Shown: piece by piece, positions 16,482 to 23,553 of the stretch | How positions within the stretch are numbered: position 1 is the stretch's first letter | Layout of the letters: each line of letters starts with the position of its first letter | IMG/VR virus record: IMGVR_UViG_3300032316_000961 | Coordinates: 1-26,772 of that record | Direction: 5' to 3' (one strand) | DNA length: 26,772 nt | Source: a virus | Translations under genes and position numbers: made by a program | The notes under the pieces: model-generated | What the model was told of the DNA's origin: nothing | Seen by the model: only the letters and a program-made list of their open reading frames with translations | Databases searched by the model: none

Positions 16482-17519
16482 ATGTCCTATACTTGCCTCC
16501 AAGACTTCATCGGAATGCCGCTCTGCGCCACGGAGGAGCCGGCCTCTGGCGTGTACATTACCGACTACCCGGGCATCAGCACCGAGTTGGCCGACAAGGT
16601 TGCCTCCGCTGACCAGATTACCTTTGCCGGTGTTTGGAAATCAGTCCAGCGGCAGGCTTATCAGAAGATGCTCACCGATGTCCAGAAGGCCATCCGGGAG
16701 TCGGCCAACGCGAGGATTGACCAGGTACTTTTTCAGACCCAGAAGCCCTTTGTCCAGCAATGGCAGCAGATTCAGACTCTGGCACCCGATACGGTGTTCC
16801 GAGGTGTGCTGGCATCGGTAAGCGGAACTAAGTACATGGGGCTGCGTGTCAAGTCTTTCTGGATTTACAATGCCGGCTCAAGTACGGTAAACGTGGATGT
16901 GAACATCTACCAAAGCCAAAACGCGGAACTGGTGTATACCAAAAACGTAGACCTGACTCCGGGCATGAACACCGTGCCGGTAAATCAGCTTTTTTATTCG
17001 GATTTTGACAAAATCAACCTGCTTCTTCTGGTGGACTGCACCAACCTGACCACGTTGGGCGGCAACTTTATCGACTGGGCCTTGCTGCCATTCGACATCG
17101 AGTGCGCGACTCAGTGGTCGCTGTGGAATGTCAACACCGTGAACATGCTTCCGGTTCAGGCTCCTCTGACATATGGCCTCGGTGATACTTGGACACAGCA
17201 GCAGCAGTCCGGCATTTATTGGGATGCAGAGTTGGTGTGCAGTCTGGATTTGTTCGTGTGTAGCCAGCGGTTCAACCTTCTGGATGCCTGGGCGAGGCTG
17301 CTCTGCTCTGAGTTGCTTCGATTCAAGCTGGCAAGCCAGAGGGTAAACTACTTCACGCAGAGCAACCGCGAAATCACCGAGCGCAATCAGGCTACCTTTC
17401 TCCAGGAGTATCAGGATGCCCTTTCCGGTTGGGCGCAGCAACTCAACCTGCGTGGCGAGGGCATGTGCTTTAACTGCGAGGACTCCGCAGTTATGGGTAC
17501 TCGGATGCGCTTACCTTGA
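16482..17519 (+). CDS. Hypothetical probable virion protein
   Basis: From ATG 16482, two bases after the preceding stop, this is 345 residues; an upstream start at 16419 lies inside the preceding gene and is unlikely. The N-terminus contains MSYTCLQDFIGMPLC. Residues about 70-130 look helical, then a beta-rich module (VKSFWIYNAGSSTVNVDVNI) with a carbohydrate-binding or beta-sandwich look, then a helical C-terminus. No family is recognised. Its place after the portal and MuF genes suggests a head, head-tail or decoration protein. It ends overlapping the minus-strand galactosyltransferase gene tail to tail by 29 bases. Confidence 0.7.
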   Translation: MSYTCLQDFIGMPLCATEEPASGVYITDYPGISTELADKVASADQITFAGVWKSVQRQAYQKMLTDVQKAIRESANARIDQVLFQTQKPFVQQWQQIQTLAPDTVFRGVLASVSGTKYMGLRVKSFWIYNAGSSTVNVDVNIYQSQNAELVYTKNVDLTPGMNTVPVNQLFYSDFDKINLLLLVDCTNLTTLGGNFIDWALLPFDIECATQWSLWNVNTVNMLPVQAPLTYGLGDTWTQQQQSGIYWDAELVCSLDLFVCSQRFNLLDAWARLLCSELLRFKLASQRVNYFTQSNREITERNQATFLQEYQDALSGWAQQLNLRGEGMCFNCEDSAVMGTRMRLP

Positions 17520-18120
17520 TGTGAATGTAGCCCTCCTGAGTGTTGGTGATGCTTATAATCTGGGCAATCGAATCTAAATTTGAAAGCCCGGACTCCCAGT
17601 TGATGCCGGATTTAAGTGTCTCTACGTTGCGGTGGTAGAGTTCATGGGTGCCATTGTGCTGATGCTTCAGGCTGCGGAAGCGGCCGTTAACCCGAGTGAT
17701 GGTGAGTTTCTTCTGCCGGCATCTGGCGAGTAGGTCATCGTCTTCGGCACCCCAGCCCCAGAACTCATTGCTGAATCCGTTGACTTGGTGAAAGGCCGAC
17801 CGGGTAAAACCGGTTACGCCACCAAAGTAATCCGGGTAAGGCCGCAGGTAGTTGAACTGACTGGCGGCACCGGCAAAGTGCGTGGCATCTGCGGTGATGG
17901 TGTAGTCGCAGTTTATCGGCACCATGTCTACATCGTGCATAATTAGGTAGTCCTCTTTAGCGTAATCGGCTCCGATGTTGCAGAGCAGCCCTCTATTGAA
18001 GGGCATGATGTCGGACTGCTCGACCAGAATCACCTTGCCCAGATTTTTGAGTCGCGGAAACAGCACCGTAAAGTGGTGCCAGCGGTTTCGGTATGGGATT
18101 ATGAATGCCGTGCTTTCCAT
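17491..18120 (-). CDS. GT7-family beta-1,4-galactosyltransferase-like enzyme
   Basis: This 209-residue protein has the ordered motifs of beta-1,4-galactosyltransferases: IPYRNR (8-13), FNRGLLCNIGA (41-51), the metal-binding HDVDMVP (DVD at 63-65), YFGGVTGFTR (98-107) and NGFSNEFWGWGAEDDDL (114-130), then LKHQHN near 151-156. These form a nucleotide-sugar binding GT-A fold with Mn2+. The family is best known from animals and also occurs in bacteria and viruses. The bacterial length is shorter than animal versions because no Golgi anchor is present. It is the last gene of the minus operon. The donor sugar cannot be told from sequence; UDP-Gal or UDP-GalNAc/GlcNAc are family donors. Confidence 0.88.
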   Translation of the reverse strand: MESTAFIIPYRNRWHHFTVLFPRLKNLGKVILVEQSDIMPFNRGLLCNIGADYAKEDYLIMHDVDMVPINCDYTITADATHFAGAASQFNYLRPYPDYFGGVTGFTRSAFHQVNGFSNEFWGWGAEDDDLLARCRQKKLTITRVNGRFRSLKHQHNGTHELYHRNVETLKSGINWESGLSNLDSIAQIISITNTQEGYIHIKVSASEYP

Positions 18121-18734
18121 CGCTCTTTGGCCTCGTAATAAACAGCATCGATGCGGTCGGTCTCTTCTTGGATGTTGCCGTACTCGCGGCTATACCAGGT
18201 GTGCATAGCAAAGCCGGTGTCGGTGGTGATACCATCCGGGTGAGTGGTGGTCCTGATGCCCAAGGCCGGGAGGCTTTCAAAAAGCTGGATGAAGAAATTA
18301 TTGAACGGCTCCTCAAAGTTGCAGTAAGGGTTGGGCGCGAGTAATTCGCCAACTACCATGCTACTGACTACTTTCCGGCATTGTTCCACGTGGAACACGT
18401 TGAAGAACGGATTCATCACCATGTCCGAGTTGTTGCGGTGGTCGCAGTAATCCAGCGAGTCGGGCATCCCGGTAAATGCGATGCCATCGCGTTGCATCTG
18501 GTCCACTATCTCCTCGACCTTTTGCCAGTCGTAGATGTAGCAGTCCTCGTCTACGTTGACCAGGTACTCGCACTCTGCGGTGTTGATGATGTGGACCAGG
18601 TACCAGAGTGCATCCGTGTAGTGGTTATGACCAGAGTGGCTCCGGCACTTGATGTGTTCAGGAATAAACTCGCGCATCCGCTTGTACAGCGTGACATTTG
18701 AAAACCGGGTGTGTACTTCAATTAAAACTCCCAT
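18099..18734 (-). CDS. Putative GT-A-type glycosyltransferase
   Basis: This 211-residue protein has the GT-A-like pattern of an early beta strand (MGVLIEVHTRF), a helix, and the acidic motif YLVNVDEDCYIYD (residues 58-69), where VDEDC could bind the divalent metal of a nucleotide sugar. Later conserved-looking residues include NPFFNVFHVEQ and TTDTGFAMHTW. It overlaps the GT7 gene by 22 bases and sits in an operon with two other glycosyltransferases. Family identity is unclear and the function is inferred. It contains the perfect parS-like palindrome at 18382-18397. Confidence 0.65.
   Translation of the reverse strand: MGVLIEVHTRFSNVTLYKRMREFIPEHIKCRSHSGHNHYTDALWYLVHIINTAECEYLVNVDEDCYIYDWQKVEEIVDQMQRDGIAFTGMPDSLDYCDHRNNSDMVMNPFFNVFHVEQCRKVVSSMVVGELLAPNPYCNFEEPFNNFFIQLFESLPALGIRTTTHPDGITTDTGFAMHTWYSREYGNIQEETDRIDAVYYEAKERWKARHS
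18382..18397. promoter_or_regulatory. parS-like perfect palindrome (copy 2)
   Basis: TGTTCCACGTGGAACA is a perfect 16-base palindrome, the sequence form reported for chromosomal parS sites bound by ParB. It lies inside the putative glycosyltransferase gene, encoding FHVEQ on the minus strand. Copy 1 is at 3380-3395. Confidence 0.55.
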
Positions 18735-18976
18735 GTATAATTGCTTGTTATATTTCTGCGTTGAATGTCCTGCTGGCTCTGGAGCGTGCTGATGGTCTTA
18801 ATCGTCTCGACCTTTAGGTTGTACTTGAGAGCGACTCGGCAGAAATCGCCATCGTACAGCCGGCCATTCTTTTGCCGGATTTTATAGACTTCCTGGACCG
18901 CTTTATGAACGCGGTCGGTCAGTATAATGCTGCTGACAACCGGTGATGGTTCAGCCTCCTTTCGATAATGCTTCAT
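18722..18976 (-). CDS. Small hypothetical protein in glycosyltransferase operon
   Basis: This 84-residue protein has overlapping boundaries with both neighbours, which supports that it is translated. It is helical and charged with no catalytic motif (segments such as VHKAVQEVYKIRQKNG and FCRVALKYNLKVETIKT). The middle resembles a small helix-turn-helix-like region, but this is weak. The function is unknown. Confidence 0.6.
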   Translation of the reverse strand: MKHYRKEAEPSPVVSSIILTDRVHKAVQEVYKIRQKNGRLYDGDFCRVALKYNLKVETIKTISTLQSQQDIQRRNITSNYTWEF

Positions 18977-19232
18977 AAATCGTCTCGTAAAATGATAACT
19001 CTAATTGTAACTCGCGCAGCTTGGCGGTGTGGTAATACTTGGCTTTGGCCCGGACCTGCTTTGGCGTATAGCGGTCATGGATGCTACCGAGTACCGCTAC
19101 CTTCTGGCCTGATTCGATGAGGTGAGATTCATCTATCATGGATTGCTTTTGCAGGTCGAGTTCGTGAATCCGACTCAGCAGCTTTTCCATTGATTTCTTG
19201 ACCCGATACTGGGCCGATTGGATGTTATACAT
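18951..19232 (-). CDS. Small coiled-coil hypothetical protein
   Basis: This 93-residue protein is dominated by helix (KKSMEKLLSRIHELDLQKQS and LRELQLELSFYETIYEALS). It overlaps the upstream glycosyltransferase stop by 8 bases and the downstream gene start by 26. I see no known family. It may be a binding partner or chaperone within the operon, which is only an inference from position. Confidence 0.6.
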   Translation of the reverse strand: MYNIQSAQYRVKKSMEKLLSRIHELDLQKQSMIDESHLIESGQKVAVLGSIHDRYTPKQVRAKAKYYHTAKLRELQLELSFYETIYEALSKGG

Positions 19233-19890
19233 GGCTTACGTGTCTGTTTTGGCCGATATGCCGGACATATCCGGCCGTGAGTGTTGCTGCCTTCATTCGC
19301 GCTCTGGCGTATATTTTTGCGATTTGCGACTCTGCGAGCCATGGCTCCTTCGGGTTCCAAGTGGTCACCGGACCGTAGCCATTGGGGAAGAGTCGCTGAT
19401 AGTCGCTGAGTCTCTTCAGGCCGGGGTTATGGCTGAATCCTGGCCATCGTCCACCTGCGTAGGTAGGTGAGAGAAACTGCCACATGACATTACCTTGAGT
19501 CTTGCGAATCGGCCCGGTAGCCGGGTGACCGTTACGGTCATTGGGAGACCGGAGCCACACCTGAATCACTTGTGGATTCTCGGCCAGCACTTGGAGAGAT
19601 GCCTTGCCAAACCCGGTGCGGAAGAACTCCCAATCGTCCTCAAGAAACATGATATACTCGTTCTGGACCTGGGAGTACAGAAAGTCTATACTTCCGACCT
19701 GACCGCGATGGGTGCCATCGAAAAAGGTTATCATCGGAAACTCCTGCCGGAAAGCATCTGGTATCGGATGGCCGGAGTCATCGTTGACAATGAATCGGTC
19801 ATAAGGCAGGTCATAATGCTCAAGGAAACTCTTGAGCGTTCGGGCCAGTAAATCCCAGCGACCGCAGCTGGTTAGGATGACATCAGTCAT
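19225..19890 (-). CDS. Family 2-like glycosyltransferase
   Basis: This 221-residue protein starts MTDVILTSCGRWDLLARTLK, the opening of a GT-A family 2 enzyme, with the nucleotide-binding NDDSG (36-40) and the metal-binding MFLEDDWEFF (EDD 84-86). Downstream NPGLKRLSDYQRLFPN is compatible with an acceptor region. It is short for GT2 and has no membrane helix. The gene is in the minus operon directly after a tiny membrane protein with an 8-base overlap. The sugar and acceptor are unknown. Confidence 0.8.
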   Translation of the reverse strand: MTDVILTSCGRWDLLARTLKSFLEHYDLPYDRFIVNDDSGHPIPDAFRQEFPMITFFDGTHRGQVGSIDFLYSQVQNEYIMFLEDDWEFFRTGFGKASLQVLAENPQVIQVWLRSPNDRNGHPATGPIRKTQGNVMWQFLSPTYAGGRWPGFSHNPGLKRLSDYQRLFPNGYGPVTTWNPKEPWLAESQIAKIYARARMKAATLTAGYVRHIGQNRHVSHV

Positions 19891-20023
19891 AGAGGTATTT
19901 CAGAAATTTATTGGCAACCTGGAGAACGATTGTCAGAGTTATGATGATAACTAGAATGCAACTTGCCTTTTCAAACCGCGACCACGGCTTCTGGGCCGGC
20001 CGGTAATCGATTTGTCGATTCAT
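19883..20023 (-). CDS. Tiny single-span membrane protein
   Basis: This open frame of 46 residues reads MNRQIDYRPAQKPWSRFEKA then a hydrophobic helix (about residues 21-37, SCILVIIITLTIVLQV) and a short NKFLKYLYD tail. Its start overlaps the upstream stop (ATGA) and its stop overlaps the glycosyltransferase start, so it is tightly coupled in both directions. It could tether the glycosyltransferase to the membrane or be a lysis-timing type microprotein; neither can be shown from sequence. Confidence 0.6.
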   Translation of the reverse strand: MNRQIDYRPAQKPWSRFEKASCILVIIITLTIVLQVANKFLKYLYD

Positions 20024-20382
20024 GGCACGATGAGGTTATCGATTAAGGCAACCTTATCGCCAACGAGAAAAGTCTGGCTTCCGCGAAACTTTTCGTTGGC
20101 CGCGATAAAGTAGCTGTACTGGTCGCAATACTGCTCGGGTGTAAGGTGATAATGGCCGGAGACCTTCAGCTTGCCGGTCTCCATCCGATAAAAAAGGGTG
20201 CAGTATGGATCGCAGCTGTCATCCATGAATCGGCCTTCAATGGAGACGGTGCCTCCAAGAAAGAAGATTAACTCCTGCACCAGTTCAGGTGTGAGTTTAA
20301 GTGTCAGGTTGGCCTCAATCGAGGCCTGACCGATGCAATGTACTCCCGTAGGCAACATAGCTTGCTTATCTGTTAATTCCAT
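20020..20382 (-). CDS. Hypothetical protein, first gene of glycosyltransferase operon
   Basis: From ATG 20382 this is 120 residues (MELTDKQAMLPTG onward); the longer open frame with a hydrophobic lead from 20457 crosses the divergent promoter region and is unlikely. The sequence is mixed alpha/beta with Cys-containing DDSCDPYCTLFY and no membrane segment or known motif. It is the head of the seven-gene minus operon and has an ATGA overlap with the tiny membrane protein. I do not recognise a family. Position suggests a partner of the decoration enzymes or a virion component. Confidence 0.65.
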   Translation of the reverse strand: MELTDKQAMLPTGVHCIGQASIEANLTLKLTPELVQELIFFLGGTVSIEGRFMDDSCDPYCTLFYRMETGKLKVSGHYHLTPEQYCDQYSYFIAANEKFRGSQTFLVGDKVALIDNLIVP

Positions 20383-20393
20383 GTTTATATTTG
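20362..20393 (+). promoter_or_regulatory. Putative promoter for connector/capsid operon
   Basis: TTG (20362-20364), a 21-base spacer and TATATTTG (20386-20393) match the Bacteroidota pattern, 57 bases before the first plus-strand gene at 20451. It lies within the first codons of the divergent minus gene. Confidence 0.5.
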
Positions 20394-20432
20394 TTATGTG
20401 GGTGCAATGTAGACTCTTTTTCTTAATTGCAA

Positions 20433-20440
20433 CAAAAATA
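20433..20440 (-). promoter_or_regulatory. Possible -7 box for the minus-strand glycosyltransferase operon
   Basis: On the minus strand TATTTTTG fits TAnnTTTG with a 50-base leader to ATG 20382. The nearest TTG lies only 14 bases upstream, too close for a typical -33, so this is a weak call. Confidence 0.3.
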
Positions 20441-20450
20441 AGAAAAATTA

Positions 20451-20969
20451 ATGCCAATTTATTCCAGCTTCTCTCAATTCGCGCGGCAGCAAGGCCGCAA
20501 CTGGCTCGATGCTACCGATGCCAATAAGGTAGTTCGCCAGGCGGTCGTTACCCTGGTACCGGTTATGAAAAATCGAATCCAGCAGAATGGAAAAAACTCT
20601 GCCGGTGGGCAGATAGGGCAGTATGGCGAAAAAAAGATAGCCCGTGCCTTTGGTGTCGCGCAAGGCTTCGCATCCAAAAAGAGGCTCAAAAAAGTAACCG
20701 GGCAGGAGGGCTACAAAGAACTACGGCAGAAGCTGGGATTGCAGACTGCATTTGTTGACCTCACCTTCAGCGGTGACATGATGCGCTCTTTCAAGCCCGG
20801 ACCTACCGGTTCAAATGGCTACGGCATTGGGTTTATCAGCGAGACTGAAATCAATAAAGCTGAGGAGAATGAGAAACGCTACGGCCGTGTCTTCGGACCT
20901 ACGGATCAGGAAAACAAACTAACTTTGGCCGAAATCAACCGGGCCAGCCTTAAACTACTCAGCCGATGA
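20451..20969 (+). CDS. Possible head-tail connector / tail completion protein (HK97 gp10-like)
   Basis: This 172-residue basic protein has a helical N-terminus (FSQFARQQGRNWLDA), a loop SAGGQIGQYGEKK, and a C-terminal part LTFSGDMMRSFKPGPTGSNG then YGRVFGPTD and LAEINRASLKLL, the style of HK97 gp10-like neck proteins that connect head and tail. It is followed, overlapping ATGA, by a second connector-type gene, and the pair precedes the capsid genes. I cannot confirm the family without comparison. Confidence 0.6.
   Translation: MPIYSSFSQFARQQGRNWLDATDANKVVRQAVVTLVPVMKNRIQQNGKNSAGGQIGQYGEKKIARAFGVAQGFASKKRLKKVTGQEGYKELRQKLGLQTAFVDLTFSGDMMRSFKPGPTGSNGYGIGFISETEINKAEENEKRYGRVFGPTDQENKLTLAEINRASLKLLSR
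20920..20927 (+). promoter_or_regulatory. Possible internal -7 box
   Basis: TAACTTTG occurs 39 bases before the ATG at 20966, inside the upstream gene. No TTG at -33 is present, so it is only a weak candidate. Confidence 0.2.
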
Positions 20970-21421
20970 CCTACTTTACGGACCTATGCGACCAGATCAA
21001 CGCCAACTTTGGCGGCAACGTGAAAATCTATGGCGAAGGTCACGAGGTTATCACTCCCGATGGCACCGCTTTTTGGTCCATCGCGGAAAACGAACCATGC
21101 GCAGTCGATGACAACTATGGTCTGGTACTTTTTTGGGTGCGCAACTCTGCCGATGCAACGGACCAGATATTGGGAGGACGCAAAACCCGGGTAGCCAGAC
21201 GGGTGCGGTTTACGCTGGCCGGGAATAGTAGCATAAGTAATGCAGAGCAGAGACTGGCGAGCATTGTGAACGGAATCAAAGAACTCGAGTATATCAGCAG
21301 CGACTTTGCGACCAAGGCAATCGCCAGCAATTATTTCGCTATCGAGGAGCAGAACTTTGAGACTTACTTTTTCACTATCGACTTTCTGGCTCAAGAAAAA
21401 ATAGACTGCCCTGAATGCTGA
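20966..21421 (+). CDS. Possible tail terminator / completion protein
   Basis: This 151-residue protein is compact alpha/beta with the sequence ARRVRFTLAGNSSISNAEQR and NYFAIEEQNFETYFFTIDFL. Position directly after a gp10-like gene is where head-tail joining or tail terminator proteins lie. Its C-terminus ends in DCPEC, a CxxC that recurs in other virion proteins here. It is coupled by ATGA at its start and its stop overlaps the GT25 start. The role is inferred from order. Confidence 0.5.
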   Translation: MTYFTDLCDQINANFGGNVKIYGEGHEVITPDGTAFWSIAENEPCAVDDNYGLVLFWVRNSADATDQILGGRKTRVARRVRFTLAGNSSISNAEQRLASIVNGIKELEYISSDFATKAIASNYFAIEEQNFETYFFTIDFLAQEKIDCPEC

Positions 21422-22080
21422 CACTACCAGTCGATTCAATCTATTGCATCACTCTGTCCGCACGGGGATTCGGTCGGAGGAAACTCATCGAGAAACACCT
21501 TGCCGAGGTTGGGGGCATGCAGGACAAGCACGGGAAGCCGTTGCACTATGTGTACGGCATAAATGGCACAAATGCCGATCACCGGGTGGACAACAGCGTG
21601 AAAATGGCGAATCGCAGGGGCAGGATGTCAGCCGGTGAGATTGGGTGCTTTGCCAGCCATCGGATTGTCTGGAAGCTATTTTTGGAAACCAAAGCCGAGA
21701 CATGCATGGTGTTGGAAGACGATTTCCGCTTCGGCCAGAAAGCCGAGCAGTTTTTCAGCTTGTGGAATCGATTCCCCAAAGACTGGGATTACGTTAATTT
21801 CGGGTATATCACAAATACAAAAAGCATTCACAATGACCTGACCCGAGTGCATGTGGAGCCGTTTATCAATCTGTTTACCGGATGCGGAATGTGGCTTACC
21901 CATGCCTATGCTATCAATCGCCATGCAGCCGAGGTGTTTCTCGTTAACACCGAGGTTCAGTACGGTGGCATCGATTGGCAACTGACCGGCATCCAGAATA
22001 AGGTCAAGAGTTATGGTTTCTCCGGCAATGCCGTCATCTCGCAAGCCAAAATACCAAGTCAAATAATTCACACTCAATAA
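21415..22080 (+). CDS. Glycosyltransferase family 25
   Basis: This 221-residue protein has the GT25 hallmark SAGEIGCFASH (residues 72-82) followed by the metal-binding MVLEDDFRFG (LEDD 100-103) and an N-terminal strand IYCITLSARGFGRRKLIEKHL. GT25 enzymes transfer galactose or related sugars to lipooligosaccharide or protein. It is on the plus strand in the connector-capsid operon, overlapping the previous gene by 7 bases, and not in the minus glycosyltransferase operon. This placement suggests coexpression with capsid proteins. Donor and acceptor cannot be told from sequence. Confidence 0.9.
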   Translation: MLTLPVDSIYCITLSARGFGRRKLIEKHLAEVGGMQDKHGKPLHYVYGINGTNADHRVDNSVKMANRRGRMSAGEIGCFASHRIVWKLFLETKAETCMVLEDDFRFGQKAEQFFSLWNRFPKDWDYVNFGYITNTKSIHNDLTRVHVEPFINLFTGCGMWLTHAYAINRHAAEVFLVNTEVQYGGIDWQLTGIQNKVKSYGFSGNAVISQAKIPSQIIHTQ

Positions 22081-22081
22081 A

Positions 22082-22666
22082 ATGAAGTACATCAGTAATG
22101 AGCAGCGCAAGCTGCCGGTGCAAGTGGCTCCCGTCACGGAGCCTATCGTTGTAAAAGACGAGGCGCACCTATTATCAATCTACCACACCAACCCGTTTCA
22201 GGAGGTAATCCTAGTGCGCACGGAGACCAACCCGATGACCGGAGAGGTGCTATCCATGCGCGAGATTGTTGTCTCGGTGACAGCAGCCGCACGTGGGTTT
22301 TTCAACAACGTTTCGCCGAGCAAAAAAGGCCGGGAAGAACTGCGGTCAAAGGCGCAACGCAGTTATGTGTACCAAAAAATCGGATTTGTCGGCCAACAGA
22401 AGGGCATCTATCAGGCTCTGAGCGGTCAGGTGAACACCGGGCCGCAGAACCCACTCTCGGCTGCCGAGTTGTTTGCATTGCTTCCCGATGCGGAGAAAGC
22501 CAAGTTGCAGGTTATGCTGGCTGCTCCTCCGGCACCCAGTCCAGAGACCATGTTGGTGGACACTCCTCTGTTCATAGATGACGAGCAGCCGGCCGCACCG
22601 AAGCGGACCAGGAGAAAGCCGAATACACCAGAACCTGATACTACCAATCCACTAGCCAATCTATAA
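22082..22666 (+). CDS. Hypothetical protein upstream of scaffold
   Basis: This 194-residue protein has an ordered N-terminal ~125 residues (EVILVRTETNP, GREELRSKAQRSYVYQKIGF) and a low-complexity proline/alanine-rich C-terminus (PPAPSPE, then APKRTRRKPNTPEPD). A disordered tail of this kind is common in scaffold-associated or head decoration proteins. It is one base from the GT25 stop and one base from the scaffold gene, so it belongs to the capsid operon. The function is unknown. Confidence 0.6.
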   Translation: MKYISNEQRKLPVQVAPVTEPIVVKDEAHLLSIYHTNPFQEVILVRTETNPMTGEVLSMREIVVSVTAAARGFFNNVSPSKKGREELRSKAQRSYVYQKIGFVGQQKGIYQALSGQVNTGPQNPLSAAELFALLPDAEKAKLQVMLAAPPAPSPETMLVDTPLFIDDEQPAAPKRTRRKPNTPEPDTTNPLANL

Positions 22667-22667
22667 A

Positions 22668-23549
22668 ATGGAACTGATTGAATTTTTAGATAAACTGGCC
22701 GAGAAGACCGGTTTGAAGGATAACCCGGACTTTCAAATGATGCGGAGTGCATCGGCACTCAAGGAGGTCCAGGTACCTGATGATCTCGGTCTCCGGCTTT
22801 CTGGATTGCTATCCGAGAAAGAGGCTATCGAGTCCGCGAAGAACAATCTGGCCGTAAAGACTCACTACCAGGGAGTGTTGTTCTCCGGTCTCCGGGAAAA
22901 GATGGTCGAACTACTCTCATCCAAAGGTTTCTCATCGGATGAGATCGCGGAGGTCAATGGCCTGAAAAATGTGACGGAAATCTACCAGAAGGCACTTGAC
23001 CTGGCTAACACCCGGAAGGGCCGGCCGAGTCAGGAAGCCGAGCGCATGATTGCCGAGTTGCAGACTCAGCTGAAGGACACCCAGAATCTGGTGGATCAGC
23101 GAGTTGGTGAGACCAAAGCGCAGTACAATGCCCGACTGAAGGCCATGCGGCTGAAAGACTACGCCAACTCGTTTAAGTGGCAAGATGGCTACAACGAGTC
23201 GCTGCGTGGCACCGTGTATGAATCGGCCATCCACCAGACGATGCAGGAACTAGGAGCCGATGCCGAATTTGATGACAACTCCATGCAGTTTCGGCTCGTT
23301 CAGAAAGCAGACCCTACACTCAAATTCACCAAGGAAGGTAAAGAGTTGAGTTTTGATGACTTACATTCACTAACTTTGCAGAAGTTTAATCTTTTGGCTT
23401 CAGCTAATCCCGGAGGTGGCAATCCGGCAAGCGGCCAAGGCGCATTTCAGAGGCCGGCATCTACTGCTGGCGGTGACAATCAATCTATCGACAAGGTGAC
23501 AGCAATGCGCCTCTCGCAGATTGATAAATTCCTTCCTAAATCCGACTAA
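22668..23549 (+). CDS. Capsid scaffolding protein
   Basis: This 293-residue protein is largely helical (about residues 60-190 charged coil: LVDQRVGETKAQYNARLKAM and MQELGADAEFDD), with a disordered glycine/proline-rich stretch (NPGGGNPASGQGAFQRP, about 247-263) and a short C-terminal helix. It lies 4 bases before the major capsid gene, the usual place of a scaffold that directs shell assembly. No protease domain is seen, so any maturation protease would be elsewhere. It contains a possible internal promoter near its 3' end. Confidence 0.8.
   Translation: MELIEFLDKLAEKTGLKDNPDFQMMRSASALKEVQVPDDLGLRLSGLLSEKEAIESAKNNLAVKTHYQGVLFSGLREKMVELLSSKGFSSDEIAEVNGLKNVTEIYQKALDLANTRKGRPSQEAERMIAELQTQLKDTQNLVDQRVGETKAQYNARLKAMRLKDYANSFKWQDGYNESLRGTVYESAIHQTMQELGADAEFDDNSMQFRLVQKADPTLKFTKEGKELSFDDLHSLTLQKFNLLASANPGGGNPASGQGAFQRPASTAGGDNQSIDKVTAMRLSQIDKFLPKSD
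23346..23378 (+). promoter_or_regulatory. Possible internal promoter for the capsid gene
   Basis: TTG (23346-23348), a 22-base spacer and TAACTTTG (23371-23378) match the Bacteroidota consensus inside the scaffold gene, 175 bases before the capsid ATG. This would allow extra capsid mRNA. Confidence 0.35.
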
Positions 23550-23553
23550 TACA

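Noticed and set aside
16619-16626. TACCTTTG inside the virion protein gene, and another at 8810-8817
   Set aside because: No properly spaced TTG and not near a downstream start; expected by chance in a sequence of this size.
20333-20527. Plus-strand open frame starting MWVQCRLFFLIATK behind a TATATTTG box
   Set aside because: It overlaps the real start of the connector gene in another frame and looks like translation of the intergenic region plus a shadow of that gene.
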